Assembly: GCA_020465985.1 (NCBI GenBank)
Contig: JAANYP010000819.1
Coordinates: forward strand, 81,642 to 145,641
DNA from: Centrapalus pauciflorus
Taxonomy: Eukaryota > Streptophyta > Magnoliopsida > Asterales > Asteraceae
Direction: 5' to 3'
Length of the DNA stretch: 64,000 bases
Numbering within the stretch: position 1 is the stretch's first letter; each line of letters opens with the position of its first letter. The position numbers were made by a program, and so were the translations under genes. Below are positions 26,679-37,243 of the stretch, one piece after another. The notes beneath the pieces were generated by a model. It was not told where the DNA came from. It worked only from the letters and a program-made list of their open reading frames with translations, and searched no databases.

Positions 26679-29600
26679 ATGCCGCCAAAACGAGCCATGA
26701 ATGCAGCCGACATTGAAGAGCTTGTTGCCCAAAGGGTGGCTGCCGCCATAGCTACCTACGAGGCAAACCGAAATAGCACAACCAATGGGGATGGTGGTGC
26801 CAGTCGCACCACAGGAGGAACTGAAACTCACACGAAAGGTTGTGGGATCAAAGGGTTTTTAAGTTGCAAACCCCGGTATTTTAATGGAACCGAAGGAGCA
26901 GTCGGTTTGATCCGTTGGTTTGAAAAGTTAGAATCCGTATATCGTGTCAGCGGATGCGCTGAAGGAGACAAGGTGAAATTTGCTACTCACACCTTGCAAG
27001 ATAGCGCGCTCACATGGTGGAATTCCTACGTCCAGTCTGTAGGCATTGACGAAGCCTACCAGCTTACGTGGTCCACACTGAAACAGATGATGACGGATGA
27101 ATACTGTCCAAGAAACGAACTCCAGAAAATGGAATCAGAATTCTGGAATCTATCAATGAAAGGAACGGACGTTGCAGGATATACCAACCGATTCCATGAA
27201 CTAAGTATCCTATGTCCGCAGATGGTAACTCCGGAATACAAGAAGGTTGAACGCTATATTTGGGGACTCGCTCCTCAAATCCAAGGGAACGTTACCGCCT
27301 CCAACCCATCCACCATACAGGACGCCATCAGAATGGCCAACAATCTTATGGATCAAGTATCCCGGAGGAACGAAGCCAAAGCCGGGGAACACAAGAGAAA
27401 GTGGGAAGAAAAGACCGGGAAGAACACGGGTTCACAGTTCAAGAAACCCGAGACCGTTAAAGCCTATGTAGCAGGAGTTGAGTCAAGGAGAAGCTATACC
27501 GGTACTAAGCCTTTTTGCACCAAATGCACCTTCCACCACAACCCTGGCCCCTGTCCAACCAAATGCGGAAACTGCAAACGTTTGGGCCATATGGCCAAAG
27601 ACTGTAGATCCGGAGCCCCGGGTGCCAGTGGTAGCAACCCGAGAAGCTGTTACGAGTGTGGTGCAACGGGACACCTCAGGAATGAGTGTCCAAAACTGAG
27701 GAACGAAGGGAGAGCTCAGGGGAGAGCATTTGTGTTGGGAGCAGGAGACGCTCGTCAGGACCCCCACGTGGTATCAGGTACGTATCTCCTAAACGATATC
27801 TACGCTTACGTACTCTTTGATACTGGGGCTGATAGGAGCTTTATATCTGATAAGTTTAGCCAGCAGTTGAATGTTCCTACTTTTCCCTTAGACAACTCCT
27901 ATACAATAGAACTTGCAGATGGCAAAATAATAAAGGCAAGTAGTATCATTAAGGAATGCACATTAAAGCTAGCAGATCACTCCTTTAAGATAGACTTAAT
28001 GCCTATAGAACTCGGAAGTTTCGATGTGGTGATTGGTATGGACTGGTTGTCGCATAACCAGGCTGAGATTTTGTGTGGAAAGAAAGTGGTGCGAATACCA
28101 CTCAGTAAGAAGAAAGTCCTCACGGTCCAAGGGGAAAAGAAGAACCGACAATTGAATGTCATATCCGGCCTAAGAACATTAAAATGTCTTAGGAAGGGTT
28201 GCCATGCAGTGTTGGTCCAGATCGTAGAAAAAGAGTCGAAGGAAAAACGACTTGAGGATATTCCAGTAGTACGGGACTACTCGAAGGTATTTCCGGAAGA
28301 CTTGCCTGGACTTCCTCCAGCTAGGCAAGTAGAATTTCAAATCGACTTAGTGCCAGGAGCTGCACCGATCGCAAGAGCCCCATATAGACTCGCACCTTCT
28401 GAGATGCAAGAATTATCCAGTCAATTACAGGAATTGATGGATAAAGGATTCATTCGACCAAGTTCCTCACCTTGGGGAGCTCCTGTTTTGTTCGTTAAAA
28501 AGAAAGACGGATCCTTCCGAATGTGCATAGACTACCGAGAACTAAACAAGTTAACGGTAAAGAACCGCTACCCCCTCCCTAGGATTGATGACCTGTTCGA
28601 CCAGCTACAGGGATCTAGCTTCTACTCAAAGATTGATCTGCGCTCCGGTTACCATCAAGTAAAAGTTCGGGAAGAAGATATCCCCAAGACGGCATTTAGA
28701 ACTCGTTATGGACATTACGAATTCCAGGTGATGCCATTCGGTTTAACCAACGCACCAGCCGTATTTATGGACCTCATGAATCGGGTGTGTAAACCATATC
28801 TGGATAAATTTGTTATAGTGTTCATAGACGACATCCTCATTTATTCCCGAAGTAAAGAAGAGCATGAACAACATCTCAAGTTGATCTTGGAGTTGTTAGA
28901 GAAAGAGCAGCTATACGCCAAATTTTCAAAATGTGAATTTTGGTTGCGAGAAGTAAAATTCCTTGGGCATGTGATCAACAGTCAGGGAATTCAGGTTGAT
29001 CCATCAAAGATCGAGGCCATAAAGAACTGGGCAATCCCTAGAACCCCCACAGAAGTCCGCCAATTCCTAGGACTTGCCGGTTATTATAGGCGATTCATTG
29101 AGAACTTCTCGAAGATAGCAGGTTCCTTAACGGAGTTGACCCGTAAGGATGTGAAATACGTCTGGGGTGAAGAGCAGGAAAAGGCGTTTCAGCTGCTTAA
29201 GCAGAGGTTGTGTAGTGCACCAATTCTGTCCCTACCCGAAGGGACTGAAAATTTTGTAGTCTACTGTGATGCCTCGCACAACGGATTAGGTTGTGTGCTC
29301 ATGCAAAGAGACAAGGTCATCGCTTATGCATCCCGACAGCTCAAGATTCACGAGGTAAACTATACGACTCATGACCTGGAACTGGGAGCAGTAGTGTTTG
29401 CTCTTAAAATATGGAGGCACTATTTGTATGGAACCAAGTGCACGGTGTTCACGGACCATAAAAGCCTCCAGCATATTCTGAATCAGAAAGAATTAAATAT
29501 GAGGCAACGACGTTGGGTGGAACTTCTTAGCGATTATGACTGCGAGATTCGCTACCATCCAGGAAAAGCAAATGTCGTAGCTGACGCCCTAAGCCGAAAG

Positions 29601-29717
29601 GAACGGGTTAAGCCATTGAGAGTCCGAGCTTTGGTAATGACCATACAGTCAAACCTAAACTCTCAAGTCCGAGAGGCACAAGAAGAGGCAGTCAAGGAGG
29701 ATAATCTGCTTGAATGA
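26679..29717 (+). CDS. gag-pol: Gypsy-1 Gag-PR-RT-RNase H polyprotein (5' part)
   Basis: A 1012-residue open frame starting [14 protein letters not shown]. Capsid-type Gag spans about residues 60-230. Two CCHC zinc knuckles lie at 296-309 ([14 protein letters not shown]) and 324-337 ([14 protein letters not shown]), preceded by a Cys-rich CTKC...GPC segment. The aspartic protease active site is DTG at 381-383 ([12 protein letters not shown]). RT carries the catalytic FIDD at 715-718. RNase H keeps its acidic residues D863, E901, D926 and D969. Every key residue looks intact. The frame ends EDNLLE and stops; a one-base insertion near 29712 puts the rest of pol in the +1 frame. It is otherwise a complete Tekay-type polyprotein lying on one frame with no gag/pol stop. 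Confidence 0.93.
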   Translation: MPPKRAMNAADIEELVAQRVAAAIATYEANRNSTTNGDGGASRTTGGTETHTKGCGIKGFLSCKPRYFNGTEGAVGLIRWFEKLESVYRVSGCAEGDKVKFATHTLQDSALTWWNSYVQSVGIDEAYQLTWSTLKQMMTDEYCPRNELQKMESEFWNLSMKGTDVAGYTNRFHELSILCPQMVTPEYKKVERYIWGLAPQIQGNVTASNPSTIQDAIRMANNLMDQVSRRNEAKAGEHKRKWEEKTGKNTGSQFKKPETVKAYVAGVESRRSYTGTKPFCTKCTFHHNPGPCPTKCGNCKRLGHMAKDCRSGAPGASGSNPRSCYECGATGHLRNECPKLRNEGRAQGRAFVLGAGDARQDPHVVSGTYLLNDIYAYVLFDTGADRSFISDKFSQQLNVPTFPLDNSYTIELADGKIIKASSIIKECTLKLADHSFKIDLMPIELGSFDVVIGMDWLSHNQAEILCGKKVVRIPLSKKKVLTVQGEKKNRQLNVISGLRTLKCLRKGCHAVLVQIVEKESKEKRLEDIPVVRDYSKVFPEDLPGLPPARQVEFQIDLVPGAAPIARAPYRLAPSEMQELSSQLQELMDKGFIRPSSSPWGAPVLFVKKKDGSFRMCIDYRELNKLTVKNRYPLPRIDDLFDQLQGSSFYSKIDLRSGYHQVKVREEDIPKTAFRTRYGHYEFQVMPFGLTNAPAVFMDLMNRVCKPYLDKFVIVFIDDILIYSRSKEEHEQHLKLILELLEKEQLYAKFSKCEFWLREVKFLGHVINSQGIQVDPSKIEAIKNWAIPRTPTEVRQFLGLAGYYRRFIENFSKIAGSLTELTRKDVKYVWGEEQEKAFQLLKQRLCSAPILSLPEGTENFVVYCDASHNGLGCVLMQRDKVIAYASRQLKIHEVNYTTHDLELGAVVFALKIWRHYLYGTKCTVFTDHKSLQHILNQKELNMRQRRWVELLSDYDCEIRYHPGKANVVADALSRKERVKPLRVRALVMTIQSNLNSQVREAQEEAVKEDNLLE

Positions 29718-31110
29718 AGCATTGAGAGGCATGGATAAGCAGTTTGAAATTAAGTCAGACGGATGCCGATACTTCATGGGCAGAATTTGGTTACCAAAGT
29801 TTGGAGGCATAAGGAAACTGGTCATGGATGAAGGGCACAAAACAAGATATGCTGTTCATCCAGGGTCGGACAAGATGTATCACGATTTGAAGGGATCATA
29901 CTGGTGGCCAAACATGAAGGCTGACATTGCTACTTACGTCAGCAAGTGCTTAACATGTTTAAAAGTTAAGGCTGAGCATCAAAGGCCATCAGGATTGCTA
30001 GTCCAGCCAGAGATACCCCAATGGAAGTGGGAAAATATCACCATGGATTTTATCACTAAGTTGCCAAAGACTTCTGGAGGTTATGACACTATTTGGGTGA
30101 TTGTGGATCGGCTTACCAAAACCGCACATTTCCTTCCAATCAAGGAGACTGATAAGATGGATAAGTTAACACTAACCTATCTTAAGGAGGTCGTCTCAAG
30201 GCATGGGGTGCCAGTATCCATTATATCAGACAGAGACAGCAGATTTACGTCACGGTTCTGGCAATCATTGCAAGAAGCTCTAGGAACGCGTCTGGATATG
30301 AGTACAGCCTATCACCCGCAAACGGACGGTCAGAGTGAAAGAACGATTCAGACATTGGAAGATATGCTAAGGGCATGTGTCATCGACTTTGGAAAAAGTT
30401 GGGACAGACACCTGCCATTAGTTGAGTTTTCTTATAACAACAGTTATCACTCGAGCATTAAGACCGCCCCATTCGAAGCACTCTATGGACGAAAGTGTCG
30501 ATCACCTCTTTGTTGGGCTGAAGTAGGGGATAGTCAGATTACTGGACCTGAGATCATCCAGGAAACTACAGAGAAGATAGCCCAGATTCGGAACCGATTG
30601 AAGATTGCGCGGGATCGACAAAAGAGTTATGCAGACATCCGACGGAAGGATTTGGAATTCCAAGAGGGAGATCAAGTAATGCTGAAAGTCTCGCCTTGGA
30701 AAGGCGTAATCCGTTTTGGAAAACGAGGAAAACTCAATCCTCGTTATATCGGACCATTCAAAATCACCAAAAGAATTGGCCCGGTAGCTTACCGACTCGA
30801 TCTACCCCCAGAGCTTAGTAACGTTCATAATACCTTCCACGTATCCAACCTTAAGAAATGTCTGGCTGATGAGTCACTCGTGATACCCATGGACGAGCTG
30901 GAAATAGACGATAAATTAAATTTCATTGAGCAACCGGTGGAAATAATGGACCGAGAAGTCAAGAAGCTCAAGCACAGTCGAATTCCAATAATAAAGGTCC
31001 GATGGAACTCTAAACGAGGTCCTGAATTTACTTGGGAACGCGAAGATCAATTCCGAGAGAAGTACCCCAAGCTGTTCTCAAAAGTCCAAGCAGAGGGGAA
31101 CACAAGCTAA
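29710..31110 (+). CDS. pol: Gypsy-1 integrase and chromodomain-like tail (frameshifted from RT part)
   Basis: This 466-residue frame continues pol after a single extra G near 29712. The zinc-binding HHCC residues are H43, H50, C80 and C83. The catalytic triad is D113 (TMDF), D174 (SDRDSRF) and E210 (GQSERT). The C-terminal ~60 residues ([19 protein letters not shown]... through [15 protein letters not shown]) match the chromodomain region of Tekay/Del chromoviruses, which directs integration to particular chromatin. The stop TAA at 31108-31110 overlaps a stem-loop. With the frameshift it is not joined to RT unless ribosomes shift frame. A simple mutation is more likely, since Gypsy-2 and Gypsy-3 do not break there. 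Confidence 0.92.
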   Translation: MNEALRGMDKQFEIKSDGCRYFMGRIWLPKFGGIRKLVMDEGHKTRYAVHPGSDKMYHDLKGSYWWPNMKADIATYVSKCLTCLKVKAEHQRPSGLLVQPEIPQWKWENITMDFITKLPKTSGGYDTIWVIVDRLTKTAHFLPIKETDKMDKLTLTYLKEVVSRHGVPVSIISDRDSRFTSRFWQSLQEALGTRLDMSTAYHPQTDGQSERTIQTLEDMLRACVIDFGKSWDRHLPLVEFSYNNSYHSSIKTAPFEALYGRKCRSPLCWAEVGDSQITGPEIIQETTEKIAQIRNRLKIARDRQKSYADIRRKDLEFQEGDQVMLKVSPWKGVIRFGKRGKLNPRYIGPFKITKRIGPVAYRLDLPPELSNVHNTFHVSNLKKCLADESLVIPMDELEIDDKLNFIEQPVEIMDREVKKLKHSRIPIIKVRWNSKRGPEFTWEREDQFREKYPKLFSKVQAEGNTS

Positions 31111-31125
31111 TTTCGGGACGAAATT
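31109..31125 (+). promoter_or_regulatory. Stem-loop overlapping pol stop codon, Gypsy-1
   Basis: AATTTCG-GGA-CGAAATT forms a perfect 7-bp stem with a 3-base loop. Its first two bases are the end of the pol TAA. Gypsy-2 and Gypsy-3 have a stem at the same place with different, still-pairing bases. Confidence 0.65.
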
Positions 31126-31131
31126 CCTTCA

Positions 31132-31142
31132 ACGGGGGGAGA
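31132..31142 (+). other. Gypsy-1 polypurine tract
   Basis: ACGGGGGGAGA sits just before the 3' LTR start at 31144, the expected position of the plus-strand primer. Confidence 0.85.
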
Positions 31143-31985
31143 CTGTAACAACTGGCCTAAAAATATAAGGTATGAAACTCGAAAATTAAACCAATATAAA
31201 ACTCGAATAATGAAGTAATAAACTCGAATGAAGTTTTATGAATCTCGAATCATATAGCTATAAACTCGAATGATATTACATGAAACTCGAATCATATAAA
31301 TGTAAACTCGAATAATGATGTGATGAAACTCGATTAGTAAAGGCATAAACTCGGATAACACTGATGAAACTCGAATAAAGAAAGACTTAAACTCGGATGA
31401 TGCTGCATAAAACTCGAATGATTAAGATACAAACCTCGATTTCTAAGGGATGAAACTCGAATAAAGAAACATAAAACTCGAACAATTAAACAAAAGAAAC
31501 TCGATTAAAGAGGCAAGAAACTCGGATAACAAAGGCATAAAACTCGAATGACAAAGGCACAAAACTCGAATGACAAAGGCATGAAACTCGGGTATAATGA
31601 TATAAAACTCGATTGACACTGCAACAAACTCGATTCACACTTGAATCGAGTTTAACATTCCAGAAAAATTTTCTAAGTATGTATATATATATATATATAT
31701 AAATCCGAAATTATCCCTATCACCTTTTTCGTGCATACTTTTTGTACTTTTATTAATATAAAATATGAAAACCCATACTACTTATCACTCTAAAAAGTAA
31801 GTTGTCCTTTAAAGGACAACTAGCTTGTACTATTGTATTATTTTAATATTAAACACCATGCAACATACACTCATTAAAATCGGCCACACCTTTTTGTCCA
31901 ACACTCAACCGATTTACTTTTTCTTTTCATCATTTCATTGAAAATCTTAATTAATTTATCTTTATTTTAATAACCAATTTTCTTC

Positions 31986-31994
31986 TATAAATAG
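31986..31994 (+). promoter_or_regulatory. TATA box of Gypsy-1 LTR
   Basis: TATAAATAG followed by an A/C-rich stretch (ACACACCAACTCACAAACAC) typical of a plant transcription start and leader. A donor-like GG|TAAGT follows near 32091. The equivalent bases are deleted from the 5' LTR. Confidence 0.7.
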
Positions 31995-32244
31995 AAGACA
32001 AAACCCACTTCACTAAAACACACCAACTCACAAACACTCTCAAAGCAAATCGGCCAACTTTAAAGATTTCAAGTGTTCTTCAACTTTGGTAAGTTTTCTT
32101 ATTTACTTTATTTATGAAACATGAAAAATTAAAGATATTTACTAAAAATGTAATATTTTTCATTTACAATTCGGTTTTCATAATACTCGTGATAATATTC
32201 CATGCAAAATGTATGAATACTTTTTCATAATAATGCACATGTTC

Positions 32245-32249
<5 letters not shown>

Positions 32250-32308
<59 letters not shown>
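32250..32308. repeat. (TA)n microsatellite in Gypsy-1 3' LTR
   Basis: About 29 TA dinucleotides in a row. There is no counterpart in the 5' LTR because that part is deleted. ORFs reading YIYIYI across it are not genes. Confidence 0.9.
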
Positions 32309-32312
<4 letters not shown>

Positions 32313-33393
32313 TTTCGTATAAACATATATATATGTACATATATACGTGAGTATGCATGCATGCAAACCATTTAGAAAATAAATATCCATAAATCGATAT
32401 TCACGTATAACACCCCACAAAAATAATTCATACATCACATAAAAACGATTACGAAGTACTCCAACACGTATTATAATGATATTGACCCGAACTCGTAAAA
32501 AATATTAGGACGAGTCTCGACCATCCGAACAAGTGCTTAACACAGATCCAAAAACATCATCAAAAACCAACAAGGTGAGTCTTCATAGTCCCATTTTTCA
32601 CATTGTTATGCTTTGGGATGAAATACATGCTTCGTTTTTATATGGACACGAAAACTTCTCGATTCTGTTATGTATTACGTATGAGAATCTCCGCCCTTAT
32701 ATCATGAAATCGTTAGTTGCATTTGTTTGCAAGCGCGAATATATTGTGAATAGATCTATTGGGAGTCATGTCCCCCACTCGGGTTAGTGGTTTAGCTAAC
32801 AGCGGGTGCATATATATTCAACACACGGTATTTTGGGAATACTGCTCGGGGCAAACTCATTCTAATTAAGCTTCGGTAACATGATGGTTTACGTAATACA
32901 TTTCATGGAATTTATGATTTTTATAAATTCAACGCATCTGATAATGTCCATACAACTGGTCTTTTCGTGTAAACCTATGAACTCACCAACAATTTTGTTG
33001 ACGTATTTTAGCATGTATTTTCAGGTAATTAAGGCAAGTGCGCCTTAGAAAACACCAACTTCAAGCTTCCGCATTTCATGGAGTCGCATGCATATTTCGA
33101 AACTAACGGAGATTTGACTGCATTATTTTTGGACGCATTAATTATGTGTTAAAATCTCTGTATTACGCGAACTTTATTTCTTTCATTTTGTAAAACATTA
33201 TTACATTCTTAAGTTTTAATGATGTATTATTTCGAAAACGTCCATTTAGTGGTCGTTCGTTATAATTATGGTCACGCTTCCGCACTCGTCACGTCTCGCT
33301 GCCAACCAAGGTAGCAGGGTGTGACATGATTAAATTAAAAGATATGTAAAATACAAAAGTTTAGTGGGTTAAATTCAAATATGATAAAAGAGA

Positions 33394-33403
33394 TATATAA
33401 AAA
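33394..33403 (+). promoter_or_regulatory. TATA box of Gypsy-2 LTR
   Basis: TATATAAAAA followed ~45 bp later by a CTCTCTCTCT pyrimidine patch, a common arrangement at plant transcription starts. The 3' LTR has the same at 40901-40910. Confidence 0.55.
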
Positions 33404-33645
33404 CAAAATTTTATGATCAAATAAGACCATATACACCTAAACCACTCTCTCTCTCTCTAATCTCTCACTAAGCTTACGGTTTCATCACAAATCCATCAAG
33501 AAATTTCATTAACTTGCAATTAAATGAAGAATTAATTCAAGAGAAGGTTACAACATCATCAAAGCATCATCAATCTACAAAGAATAAAAGGTAATAACTC
33601 TTTTAAATTCTTATTTGTAGAGGTTTGGTTCGGTTCATATGAAAA

Positions 33646-34345
33646 ACCGAAAGTATAAGAATTTTAAGATTTAAAAGTAGTTGCATGTATATGAAATTAG
33701 TATATTATGATAAAATTTAGTTAATAAAAGTTATAGAAACAAAAATTTTGGGTTAGATCATCTAAAAATATGGAAGAAATCGGAATTTTTGGTGAAAACC
33801 TGTGTTCTTGACAAAAATGATCTGTGTGTGTTATGTGTGTTTTTATGGTACCGAAACCCAAAAATGTGGGTACCGAAACCTTAAGGTTTCGGTAAAAACC
33901 ACATTACCGAAACATATATGTAGGTGTTGAGGTTGGATATTGAAACTTTTTAAGGATACTGAAACTCTTGAAAGGTTTCGGTATTATACCGAAACCCATC
34001 TAAGTGAAGTACCGAAACTTCTTTGAATACTGAAACCCACATAATGTTACTGAAAGTTTTTGGAATACTGAAACTTATACAGAAACCTTAAAGGTTTCGG
34101 TAATGTACCGAAACCTCCTAAGGTACCGAAACATATATATATAATGTATATAGAAACTATTATATAATACCGAGACATACCGAGACATACTGAAACCTTG
34201 AAGGTTTCGGTAATCCTAAACACAATATCGAAACTCATGTATTATACTGAAATTATGAATTCTGGAAAGTCTCGTGAGAATACCGAAATCTGAAGCCAAT
34301 ACCGAAACCTATAAAAGGTTTCGGTAGTTTCTGTTTACCGAAACA
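33646..34345. repeat. ACCGAAAC / GGTTTCGGT motif array, 5' LTR of Gypsy-2
   Basis: Roughly twenty direct and inverted copies of TACCGAAAC and variants. Several are arranged as close inverted pairs, such as GGTTTCGGTAATGTACCGAAACC-type hairpins (34091-34115 region). The array lies downstream of the TATA box, so it would be in the transcript leader. The same array is in the 3' LTR at ~41150-41850. Confidence 0.85.
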
Positions 34346-35815
34346 TGCAACAATTGTATATATATATTTTGCATGAAATGGTTATGAGTGCAGTGTGTGC
34401 AGAAACCCAAGACAACAGATATATTACTCAAACACCTATATTTCTTCTTTCACGCATGCATATATATTGGTACTAAATTTAAATTATACATATAAATAGT
34501 GATCATTTTTATAAAATAAATGTCAAAACAAATTTATGATTTATAAAGAATAAAATCAATAAAATCTTTAGTTTAAATCTTAAAAGGAGATATTATGATA
34601 TAAACATGACAAAAGTCACACATGTCCATAAAAATGGACATAAAAGTTTATAAGTTATCAGAATCAGATCAATTAAAGTTTAAAAACTAACGTTCTTGCA
34701 AATGATAAATTTTGGACAGGTTCAGTTAAATTCTGAACATAGATTTAAAGAATTAAAGAGATTGACAGGGGGTCAAAGACTTGGTTTGACAGAAATCAGA
34801 TTGACAAAGATAAAATCCTGAGATAACTCAGGTGGCAGATTTTTATATCTGTTTGACAAAGACCAGATCTGTGAGTTATAGATATTCAGATTTAACATGT
34901 TGACTTTCCGGTTGAGATATATTGTTGATGTTAGATTTATTGACATTCATTGTATCAGCTGGATTGAGACCTGTGCACACCATGGTTCGGTGTTGCCCAG
35001 TGGATCATGATAGCTATTTGATTATCATTTCATATTGCATTTAAGACTTCTTCAGATATTGTTTTATGATTCATTGCTATCATGACTTCTATGACTTAAG
35101 CTTTCACTATTGATCTGACACTTGATAGATTTATTCAGCTTGATTAGCCTTGATGGTCTATTGTTCTAGACCTGGCTATTTCACCAGTTCTTATGGACTT
35201 GGTAATGACCTCCGATGTTCCGCCACGTTGATTTACTAGTAGCTAGCCCAGTATGTGGCTGATCCCCACAATTTAAGCGTGAGCGTGGCCTGAGCATCAT
35301 CCGATTCTATGAATTCTATATCTCAATCATGAGGGCTGTAGCGGCAGCCAAGACATATCACGCTAGACTAATGATCCGCTTGACTATGCATGTTAATTTG
35401 AAAATCTATATACTCACTAAGCTTTGCTTACAGTTGCTACTTGATAATTTTTACAGGAAGAGATAAAGGAAAGTCACCTGCTGGACCTAGTTCTTAGGTC
35501 ATTCAAGATCCAAGTTTTGAAGCTTTCATAGACCACTACTCAACGAACCCTTCGGTACTGGTTGGAAGATGACAATTGTGGTGGTTTTGGGTAGATTTGA
35601 TATGACTTTATGATGTAATGTATTAGATTAGATGGTACCCTTTATAAGTTTAATTTGAAAATTGTAATCTATATTAAACTTAATTCTAATATGTTTGTAT
35701 GTGTAATTTATAATTCCGCAACTTAATTACCCTATCTTAGTATGATTGATATCGTATTGCATGATGTGGGACCTAGACTAGTGAGAACTGCCCGTAAGGG
35801 GTGGTCTTCACAGGA

Positions 35816-35828
35816 TGGTATCAGAGCA
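35816..35828 (+). other. Gypsy-2 primer-binding site (tRNA-iMet)
   Basis: TGGTATCAGAGCA begins four bases after the 5' LTR end. The following ~180 bp to gag is an ORF-free leader ending in an acceptor-like TTTTAATTTTCAG. Confidence 0.9.
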
Positions 35829-36010
35829 CTAGTTTGAGTGAATCAAGTATTACGTGAGTATACTTGGTCTCAAACTGAAGCAATACATATGTATCAATCA
35901 TTTAGGTGGTTTGAACTGAGATAGGATGTACAGACTATTAGGATGGGAAAAAGGGTACATAGATCTAAGTCTATAAACTGATGGTTAATTGATTTTAATT
36001 TTCAGTTAAG

Positions 36011-37243
36011 ATGTCAGGATCAGGACCAGGTGACATTCCCAGCAACATGACCCCACAACAGATGTTTGAAATGATGCAACAACTTTTAGCCCAACATTCT
36101 GAACAACAAAATAAGACAATGCAAGAACAGTTTCAGGCCAGAGATGAGGCCGAAGCTAAAAGACGTGAAGATAAAAAGAATAAAAGAAAAGAAAAGCAAG
36201 TCCAGACTAATGAATCTGATTCTGATAACTCAAATCCCGAAACTCAAATTGCTCAGCCAAAAGGCTGCAAGTTTAAGGATTTTAAAGCGAGTGGTGCCCT
36301 GAACTTTGAGGGTACAGTAAATCCAATTCTGGCGATGGATTGGATCAGCCATACTGAGGAGATTTTCAGAATCTCTGATTGCATAGAATCGAAGAAAGTG
36401 AGTTATGCGCCTGCGTTGTTTGTTGGAGCTGCCCGTGCATGGTGGAAGACTCAGAGGAGTATCTATGGAGAAGAAGTCATCCAAACTCTCGAGTGGGAGC
36501 AATTCCTGGATATGTTCAACGCAAAATACTGTCCAGTCGATCAGCGAGACAAAATGGAAGTTCAACTAATGCAGCTGACTCAGGGAACCAAGACAGTTGA
36601 CGAATACGAACACGAATTCTCACGACTATGCGGTTATTCCTCGTATCAGGTAGCTACTGAAGAGACAAAGATGAATAGATTTCGTGGAGGGCTTAATCCG
36701 AGATATCGACACCCAATGAGCGCGATAAAGTATAATTCTTATCTAGAGATGGTTGAAGCAGCTAGACAGATCGAGCGAGGGTACTTAGAGTATGGTGATC
36801 AACTTTACGCCCCAACAACTAACCCGACGAATCCGTCTCCTCCGAAGAAGCAGAGATTCGGCAGATTCTTCAGGCCAAACAAATCTCAGACCCAGCAATC
36901 TCAACAACCCCAAACGAAAGCGCAAGCCTACTCATTGACAAACGAGCCACGATTCTGCAAGCGATGCAGAAAGTCACACATGGGGCTGTGTAACCCAGAT
37001 GATGTTACTTGTTTTGCGTGTAACCGAATTGGTCATAGCAGTGAAGAGTGCCCACAGCAAGGACGTGGATGCGCTAAATGCGGAAAAAGAGGACATTTCA
37101 TGTATCAGTGTCGCAGCGGGCAACGATATCAGTCGCAATCATCAGCGGGAGGTTCTACAGTGAAAAGTTCTGCTGCAACTCCGACAGCAAGGACACGTGC
37201 GTTTCAGATAACGGCAGAAGAAGCAAAGGAAACCCTGATGTAG
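36011..37243 (+). CDS. gag: Gypsy-2 Gag (capsid and nucleocapsid)
   Basis: 410 residues starting [23 protein letters not shown] Gln-rich N-terminus and a basic [13 protein letters not shown] stretch come first. The retrotransposon Gag domain spans ~100-255 ([24 protein letters not shown]). Near the C-terminus lie [12 protein letters not shown] and two CCHC knuckles, [14 protein letters not shown] and [14 protein letters not shown]. In the relatives Gag runs on into protease in one frame. Here it stops at TAG 37241-37243 because of a one-base slip near 37229, just before the NPDVVTG that starts protease. Gag alone could still be made. Confidence 0.9.
   Translation: MSGSGPGDIPSNMTPQQMFEMMQQLLAQHSEQQNKTMQEQFQARDEAEAKRREDKKNKRKEKQVQTNESDSDNSNPETQIAQPKGCKFKDFKASGALNFEGTVNPILAMDWISHTEEIFRISDCIESKKVSYAPALFVGAARAWWKTQRSIYGEEVIQTLEWEQFLDMFNAKYCPVDQRDKMEVQLMQLTQGTKTVDEYEHEFSRLCGYSSYQVATEETKMNRFRGGLNPRYRHPMSAIKYNSYLEMVEAARQIERGYLEYGDQLYAPTTNPTNPSPPKKQRFGRFFRPNKSQTQQSQQPQTKAQAYSLTNEPRFCKRCRKSHMGLCNPDDVTCFACNRIGHSSEECPQQGRGCAKCGKRGHFMYQCRSGQRYQSQSSAGGSTVKSSAATPTARTRAFQITAEEAKETLM

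Larger units (their letters stand above)
24290..33326 (+). mobile_element. Gypsy-1: Tekay/Del-type Ty3/gypsy chromovirus
   Basis: A 9.0-kb element with TG...CA LTRs (24290-25563 and 31144-33326), a tRNA-Met primer site, an extra ORF, gag-pol with a single frameshift, a chromodomain-like C-terminus and a G-rich polypurine tract. The left flank ends CACTACT in satellite. The right flank begins TGATT inside the LTR of Gypsy-2. These do not form a target-site duplication, so the element's two ends do not come from one simple insertion. Aligned LTR parts differ by roughly 25 substitutions in ~1.25 kb (my count, about 2%), so it is young but not the youngest element here. Confidence 0.93.
31144..33326 (+). 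repeat. Gypsy-1 3' LTR, full length
   Basis: 2,183 bp from TGTAACAACTGG to GGTGTGACA. From 31170 to about 31650 it is packed with AAACTCGAAT-like decamers at irregular 15-25 bp spacing. A core promoter follows (TATA at 31986), then an expanded (TA)n tract, then the region shared with the shortened 5' LTR. It abuts the truncated LTR of Gypsy-2 with no spacer. Confidence 0.93.
33327..35812 (+). repeat. Gypsy-2 5' LTR, missing its first ~139 bp
   Basis: 2,486 bp aligned with 40834-43424 and ending GTGGTCTTCACA. It retains a TATA-like TATATAAAAA at 33394-33403 and a CT-rich patch at about 33445-33468, so the core promoter survives the truncation. The interior holds the ACCGAAAC motif array and a region free of ORFs. 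Confidence 0.88.

Noticed and set aside
26965..27770. Antisense ORFs overlapping gag of Gypsy-1
   Set aside because: They are shadows of the sense gag frame with no recognisable domains.
29710..29717. Programmed +1 frameshift in Gypsy-1 pol
   Set aside because: No slippery heptamer is evident, and the two relatives in this window do not break there (their frames are continuous across it). A one-base insertion is simpler.
32164..32438. Tyr-Ile repeat ORFs over (TA)n (also 41849-42111)
   Set aside because: Pure translation of a microsatellite.
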